64,000 nt of DNA, taken from positions 7,074,150 to 7,138,149 of the forward strand of contig NW_023503501.1 of NCBI RefSeq assembly GCF_014529535.1, in the 5' to 3' direction. The translations under genes and the position numbers were made by a program. Each line of letters opens with the position of its first letter. The stretch's first letter is position 1. Below are positions 59,620-64,000 of this stretch, piece by piece. Source of the DNA: Bradysia coprophila (lineage: Eukaryota; Arthropoda; Insecta; Diptera; Sciaridae). The notes beneath the pieces are model-generated. The model saw only the letters and a list, made by a program, of their open reading frames with translations. It did not search any database and was not told the DNA's origin.

Positions 59620-60182
59620 TTATCAACTACACTATCGGTCCTCTCGCTCTCAACGAACCACGTTGAAAGAGAAAGCAATATTTTGACAGGTACCCCAAGG
59701 TTCTCTCGCTCTGATCATAACCGCCTATGAAAGGACAAAAGCCAGCAACTGTTCTAATATTTCAATTCGAATTGAGGAACAAAAATTGCTTGACTTTAAA
59801 AATAAATTAAATGATGTATGAGCAGCGATGTCCTTTACTGTGTTGAAAATATTACGTCTCCTTCTCCTGTCACCATTTAGGTGTTCGTAATTGAATAAAT
59901 TGTGATTGTGATGTCGCCTTTATATGAATGAGGGATATATACGACACGCAGAAGAAAAACGTGGGCAGGAATTTTATGTGTTTTAAGATGTTACTTGCGC
60001 GTACGATGCAAACGATGTTAAAAATCCTTACAATATTGGCAATGCGATGTTTGACAACACTGCATCATTTTCCGCCGGTCACATCATAAATGTCACTTTT
60101 TGACAGATCCATTTTTAACCTGAAAGTCAATGTTTTTCTTTATCTTCTCTGCTGCCGATCAAAGATTTATTAGGTGAAAATT

Positions 60183-61088
60183 ATGTCGAAATTAGTGAGA
60201 GGTTTGTAGCAACATTGATCTTCGTCTACCGATGAACGGGGGCTAATTTTTCAGAAAACTTTTCAGGTGTCAGATTCTACAGTCATAAAGTAATACCGAC
60301 ACCCATACGATCTCGCGAGTATCTCGATGAAGTAAGAGCGAGTCTACAAAGTAAGTCGATCAAATTTGAATTTCTCTTCAATTCGTTTTTTAACAATCAT
60401 ACAATTCCGCTCAGACGACACTTCACCTGAAGCTGAAGCATTAAATCATCCCGACTTTTTTAACGTACACGATTTGTTTACCGTGCGCGATTTGTTCAAT
60501 GCCCGCGTTCATCTCGGTCATAAAGATGGATCATTGGACGATCGGATGAGGCCGTTCATTTTCGGTTCACGACTGGGACATTTAATATTTGATTTGGACA
60601 AAACTGCAGCACATTTACGGCAAGCCCTGAACGTAACTGCTCACATTGCTTATCGGGATGGAGTCATTCTAATGTTTAACCGGAACGCCCAGAATGCGCA
60701 TATCGTCGAGCGTACAGCACTTGAAAGTGGTGAATATTCACACACACGATTTTGGAGAGGCGGCATTTTCACGAACGCCAACGTACAATTCAATGCGGTC
60801 ACTCGTCTGCCGGATCTTTGCATTTTCTTCAACACACTCAACAATGTTCTCGTGCAGCATTCTGCGGTTAAGGATTCCGCGAAAATGGCAATACCAACTG
60901 TCGGTATAGTGGACTCAAATTGTAATCCGAATTTGATTACATATCCGGTGCCCGGTAACGATGATTCACCTGCTGCGATTGAGTTGTATTGTAAATTGTT
61001 CAAGGAAGCGATATTAAGAGGCAAGGAAAAGCGTAAAGAAATGCTGGCAAAATCCACAGAAGGTGAAACGAAACCGCTGGATCAGTAG
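60183..61088 (+). CDS. mRpS2: Mitochondrial small-subunit ribosomal protein S2 (uS2m)
   Basis: Three exons, 60183-60201, 60267-60350 and 60415-61088, encode 258 residues. The start [15 protein letters not shown] is basic and hydroxylated, as in a mitochondrial presequence. The uS2 core follows: [72 protein letters not shown] and [20 protein letters not shown], then [12 protein letters not shown]. It acts in the mitochondrial 28S subunit. Intron 1 has two closely spaced candidate acceptors; the second (TTTTCAG|GTGTC) keeps frame. AATAAA at 61135 marks the 3' end, only 78 bp from the stop codon of the convergent neighbour. Confidence 0.94.
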
Positions 61089-61165
61089 AGTCGTTTAATT
61101 TGAATTTAGTCCAGTTGTCGTTAGAGATGCGTCGAATAAAGGAAACATTAGTCATAAACGAAAAT

Positions 61166-61603
61166 TTAATGTTTTCCGAATGCCAGGCCAGCCTCATCCT
61201 TATAATGTGACTTCATGTCTCGATGAAATGTACTTTGTCTGTCGCTACCGCAACTTTTTTCGTGCAGTTCATCTTCCGATATCATTTTGTGCAATTTTCT
61301 GGAAAGAGCTTCCGCATCTAAAGGAGTCGAATAGCTGCCCCGTCGTACGGGAGAATGATGATATGGTGTCGGCGGCTCGGAAATCTTATCATAACCATAG
61401 TTCTTGTCCAATGGATGATATGTGGATGCGATATTCTGCTCGTCAAATGTGGCTGTCTTTTTGGAACGTCGTTGCTTCGGACGACTTTCCGCGCTTGATT
61501 TTAAAATGCCTTTCCCGTGCGATGAGTTTTTTGATGTGCTCTTCGATGTGCCTTGAGATGAACTTTCGCTCTCGTGACGCTGTGTGGTTCGTTTCATTTT
61601 CAA
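61166..61603 (-). CDS. Protein phosphatase inhibitor-2 (PPP1R2)-like, short form
   Basis: A single-exon frame of 145 residues. It contains the three PP1-contacting elements of inhibitor-2: KGILK (about 31-35); KKTATFDEQNIASTYHPLDK with YGYDKISEPPTPYHHSP (about 48-84), corresponding to the KSQKWDEMNI...TPYH block with the GSK3-type PPTP site; and a C-terminal FHRDMKSHYKDEAGLAF resembling the KRKLHYNEG helix that plugs the PP1 active site. Canonical I-2 is about 200 residues, and here the acidic linker and tail are shortened. Insects have intronless, often testis-biased I-2 relatives, so this may be one. It is convergent with mRpS2 (78-bp gap) and its TAA overlaps ATTAAA. Start 61603 chosen over the internal ATG two codons later as the first available. 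Confidence 0.82.
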   Translation of the reverse strand: MKMKRTTQRHESESSSQGTSKSTSKNSSHGKGILKSSAESRPKQRRSKKTATFDEQNIASTYHPLDKNYGYDKISEPPTPYHHSPVRRGSYSTPLDAEALSRKLHKMISEDELHEKSCGSDRQSTFHRDMKSHYKDEAGLAFGKH

Positions 61604-64000
61604 TTTATTTTGACTTTAGATTTTAAAATCGAAAAAGAAATTGTTCCAAGTCAAAGCAGTCAAAGCGAACTTGATGTCTGATTCAAAATAGGAATGTAAC
61701 GGCCATTTCATCTGTTATCGCATCGACAAAGCTCATGAAAATAATCAGTGAGGTGAGCTGTGGCTAGAGTTCTCTTAAGTAGCAGATTGTTTAAACTAAT
61801 GAAGTAACAGATTTTGAATTAAAGAATGGAAAAGAGTTTAGGCAACCTGAGAATTAGCAAGGTTTTAAACTTTGTGGAGGTCACGCAGGTAATTTGTTTT
61901 GTCCATACGCAGGAACACTCCTTCAATACAAATAAATTCTTTAAAATCGAATTTGTATGTCGGGGAGAATTTTGAGTATGGAGAGTGTTCTTAAATTTTA
62001 CAGCCTTTTGAAGTACTAGATTCAATGAATTTACTTGCCGGTGGTGAAAGGATAACAGAACTGTTCAATTAATTGTCCCAGACTTCTTAGAAAATTTTAG
62101 GGAAAAAAAGACTCACTGAGTGACTGTACCAGAAACTCCATTTGCGAACACTCATTTGTGTATTTCAGTTCAGTAGATTCCACTTTTCTCACCCCGGTCA
62201 AGAGATGTGTCCCATTCCCAGTCAAGACTCCATTGAAATACCTTCCAATCATAGAAAGTCTGATGATTGCCCTTTCTCTGAGCAGCTTACTTCTAGCTTT
62301 TGATCGTCTAGTCAGTCCAGTCCATAGGTGCACTTATTTGTGTAGTTCAACCACGTCATAACAAAACCGAACCGTAACTCAATCAAACTGAACATCCACA
62401 TTGTATTCGGTGGCTGAGATATTGAGAGTAGACAATGACTTGATGATGTCGGTATAGGTGTGAATACCAGTTGACATACTCTGTTATAATTCTCAATTTT
62501 TATGCTCATCATATTCATGCAAGGCAGCTCTAGCAACCCTATCACATTGTTTTCAAAATTAAAAGGCCTAAAATCGGACAGTGTATGTTTGCGAATTTCA
62601 ATACACTGTACTCATACACCTCTAACATAGAGTAATTTGCAAGCGGACACTGTCCGTTATTAGGTCTTCTAATTTTGTAAACAATGTGTTGCTAGAGAGC
62701 TGCCTTGTGTTCATGTAATGTCGAAGCAAAAGTACTATCCAAGAAAATTATTGTCGTAAGATAGACTTTACTTGTATACCTGGACCCATGTACCCATACT
62801 TTATACTCTATGTATACCTTGTATAATTAGCACCGATATTAAAATTGAATAACTTTTAACAGTTAAATTGAACTTCAAAAAAAAAAAAAAAAACTTGAGA
62901 CATCAGAGCCTACAACTGAATAAATAATATTTGAAAAAAAAGAATCAAGAAACCAGATATTCAGGTATGGCTGTAGAGTTAATAAAAAGACCCAGATTGT
63001 TATTTTGTTGGAAGATTAAAATTGATTACTTTGTGAGCAAAAGGTGTGCCCGGTTATATTACGCTCGTAAATGAGATGCAATATGAATTTGAATATCACA
63101 TGGGATATTTTATATATATACGAAGGAACAAAAATTTACATTATACCGTTCACGGTCAATAACCCCATGTTTATGTTTATCATTTTATGTGTTGCATTTT
63201 TTTGCTGACTTCCATTAATGTTTTGGAGTTATACGTACAGGATTTGTAGAGGTACAATTTGTGGCACATTTACGAAAGACAATTTCGAACTCAACTGAAA
63301 TTCCATTCTTTCCTTAATTACGGTTACATGTGGTGTCCATAAATCATAGAGACATACAATTGAGTTATGTTCTATGTTCATTAAGGTATAAATGACGACA
63401 CTTATGGACTCGTTATTTATTTAAAAATGGAAAGTGTTTTATACAACCAATCCATACAAACGTTTGCAATAACAGTAGCACAAATTGGTATAAATAAAAA
63501 AAAAACGAGAAAAATTTAATTTACAATCACATGGTATAGGTATGTATGTGATGCCTTCAACTACAGATAAATCTATAAAAATAAATCGGATGCATTAAAC
63601 TCGTTTGTAAAAATTGCGTTTGCTGCTGAAAAATATATAGAAAAAATGTTGGAATTTTCAAGCGGAAAACTAATAAAAAAATGTGTCGAACCAGCATTTA
63701 TTACGATAGAATCATGTCGTTGCGTAACAATACCGTGTTTTGTTGATAGTGAAACATTTTGGTTGACCAAATATTATATCTTTATGTTCCCATTCCCATT
63801 ATTGGTGTACTTCCTGTATCAATCAACGTACCACACTTATTACACGAGACAGTTATGTAAAGACTTACTTCAACACTTAGGGGGTGTGAAAGCGAACTAA
63901 TTCCACGAAATAAATCGAATAATATTCAATTTGCGGTCGGTACAGACATAGCACTGCTCCTAGAATTAACATAGAAGCTATTTGGAGGCTGTCACATGGA
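61604..64000. other. Gene-free terminal stretch
   Basis: No gene is recognised. It contains a fold-back at 62523-62704, long A runs (62877-62894 and 62933-62941) and AT microsatellite-like text near 63107-63120. The 84-codon frame at 63646-63900 has no recognised domain. The string 'ggtacagacatagcact' near 63939 echoes 'ggtacagacctagccct' at 47959, hinting at a dispersed repeat. Confidence 0.4.
62523..62704. repeat. Fold-back element
   Basis: 'ggcagctctagcaaccc' at the left faces 'gttgctagagagctgcc' at the right. Inner pairs include 'cacattgttttcaaaatta' with 'aattttgtaaacaatgtg' and 'cggacagtgt' with 'acactgtccg'. The stem totals about 65 bp. Confidence 0.7.

Larger units (their letters stand above)
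58140..60182. other. Divergent intergenic region FNBP4-mRpS2
   Basis: Presumably carries both promoters. It holds two fold-back elements (58617-58850, 59421-59619) and no recognised gene. The direct 5' flank of mRpS2 (60060-60182) is the likeliest promoter region, but no core element is distinct. Confidence 0.45.

Noticed and set aside
63646-63900. 84-codon plus-strand frame near the right edge
   Set aside because: No recognised homologue or splice context in very AT-rich sequence.

Overview
The window reads as an AT-rich insect chromosome segment, most likely a nematoceran dipteran (a fungus-gnat-like genome is my guess, not a demonstration). The basis is an insect-type CYP4 P450, insect-like RpS13, mRpS2, PHRF1 and FNBP4 orthologues, many introns of 55-75 bp with GTAAGT/AG borders, and abundant hAT-like MITEs and fold-back elements. 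All gene models are hand-spliced from the sequence, with reading phases checked across every junction.

Layout. 1-15.6 kb: no recognised gene. It holds repeats (a satellite-bearing element with AGCCCCGTACGAA ends, an hAT-like element with an 8-bp target duplication, several fold-backs) and one orphan candidate exon. 15.6-21.9 kb: a CYP4-family P450 with two different sets of N-terminal exons (A and B). Each is complete to the same splice phase, and both lie upstream of one shared set of body exons; hAT-like and minisatellite elements sit in the introns. 22-33.3 kb: a repeat-rich zone leading into three tandem copies of a DHRS7-type short-chain dehydrogenase/reductase. The repeat unit also carries decayed CYP4 cassette-B exons and a tRNA-like (SINE-like) sequence. 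The middle copy has lost its promoter and the start of exon 1 to a 1.5-kb transposon, whose terminal repeat supplies an in-frame ATG. 33.3-38.2 kb: no gene; fold-backs and a 1,008-bp hAT-like element. 38.2-61.6 kb: a housekeeping block of PHRF1 (-), RpS13 (+), FNBP4 (-), mRpS2 (+) and a short protein phosphatase inhibitor-2 homologue (-), with non-coding fold-backs between them. 61.7-64 kb: no gene recognised.

How the genes relate. The P450 and the DHRS7 array form a plausible oxidative/reductive detoxification or lipid/steroid cluster, and their duplication histories are intertwined because CYP exon fragments travel inside the DHRS7 repeat unit. PHRF1 (Pol II CTD-linked), FNBP4 (WW/polyproline), RpS13, mRpS2 and PPP1R2-like are general cellular genes with no obvious joint pathway.

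Most notable observations: the two-headed CYP4 locus; the transposon-capped DHRS7 copy; several hAT-like elements in which each family has its own short motif arrayed inside its termini; and a ~730-bp fold-back that could make long double-stranded RNA. I found no CRISPR, rRNA or bona fide tRNA gene, and no autonomous transposase.
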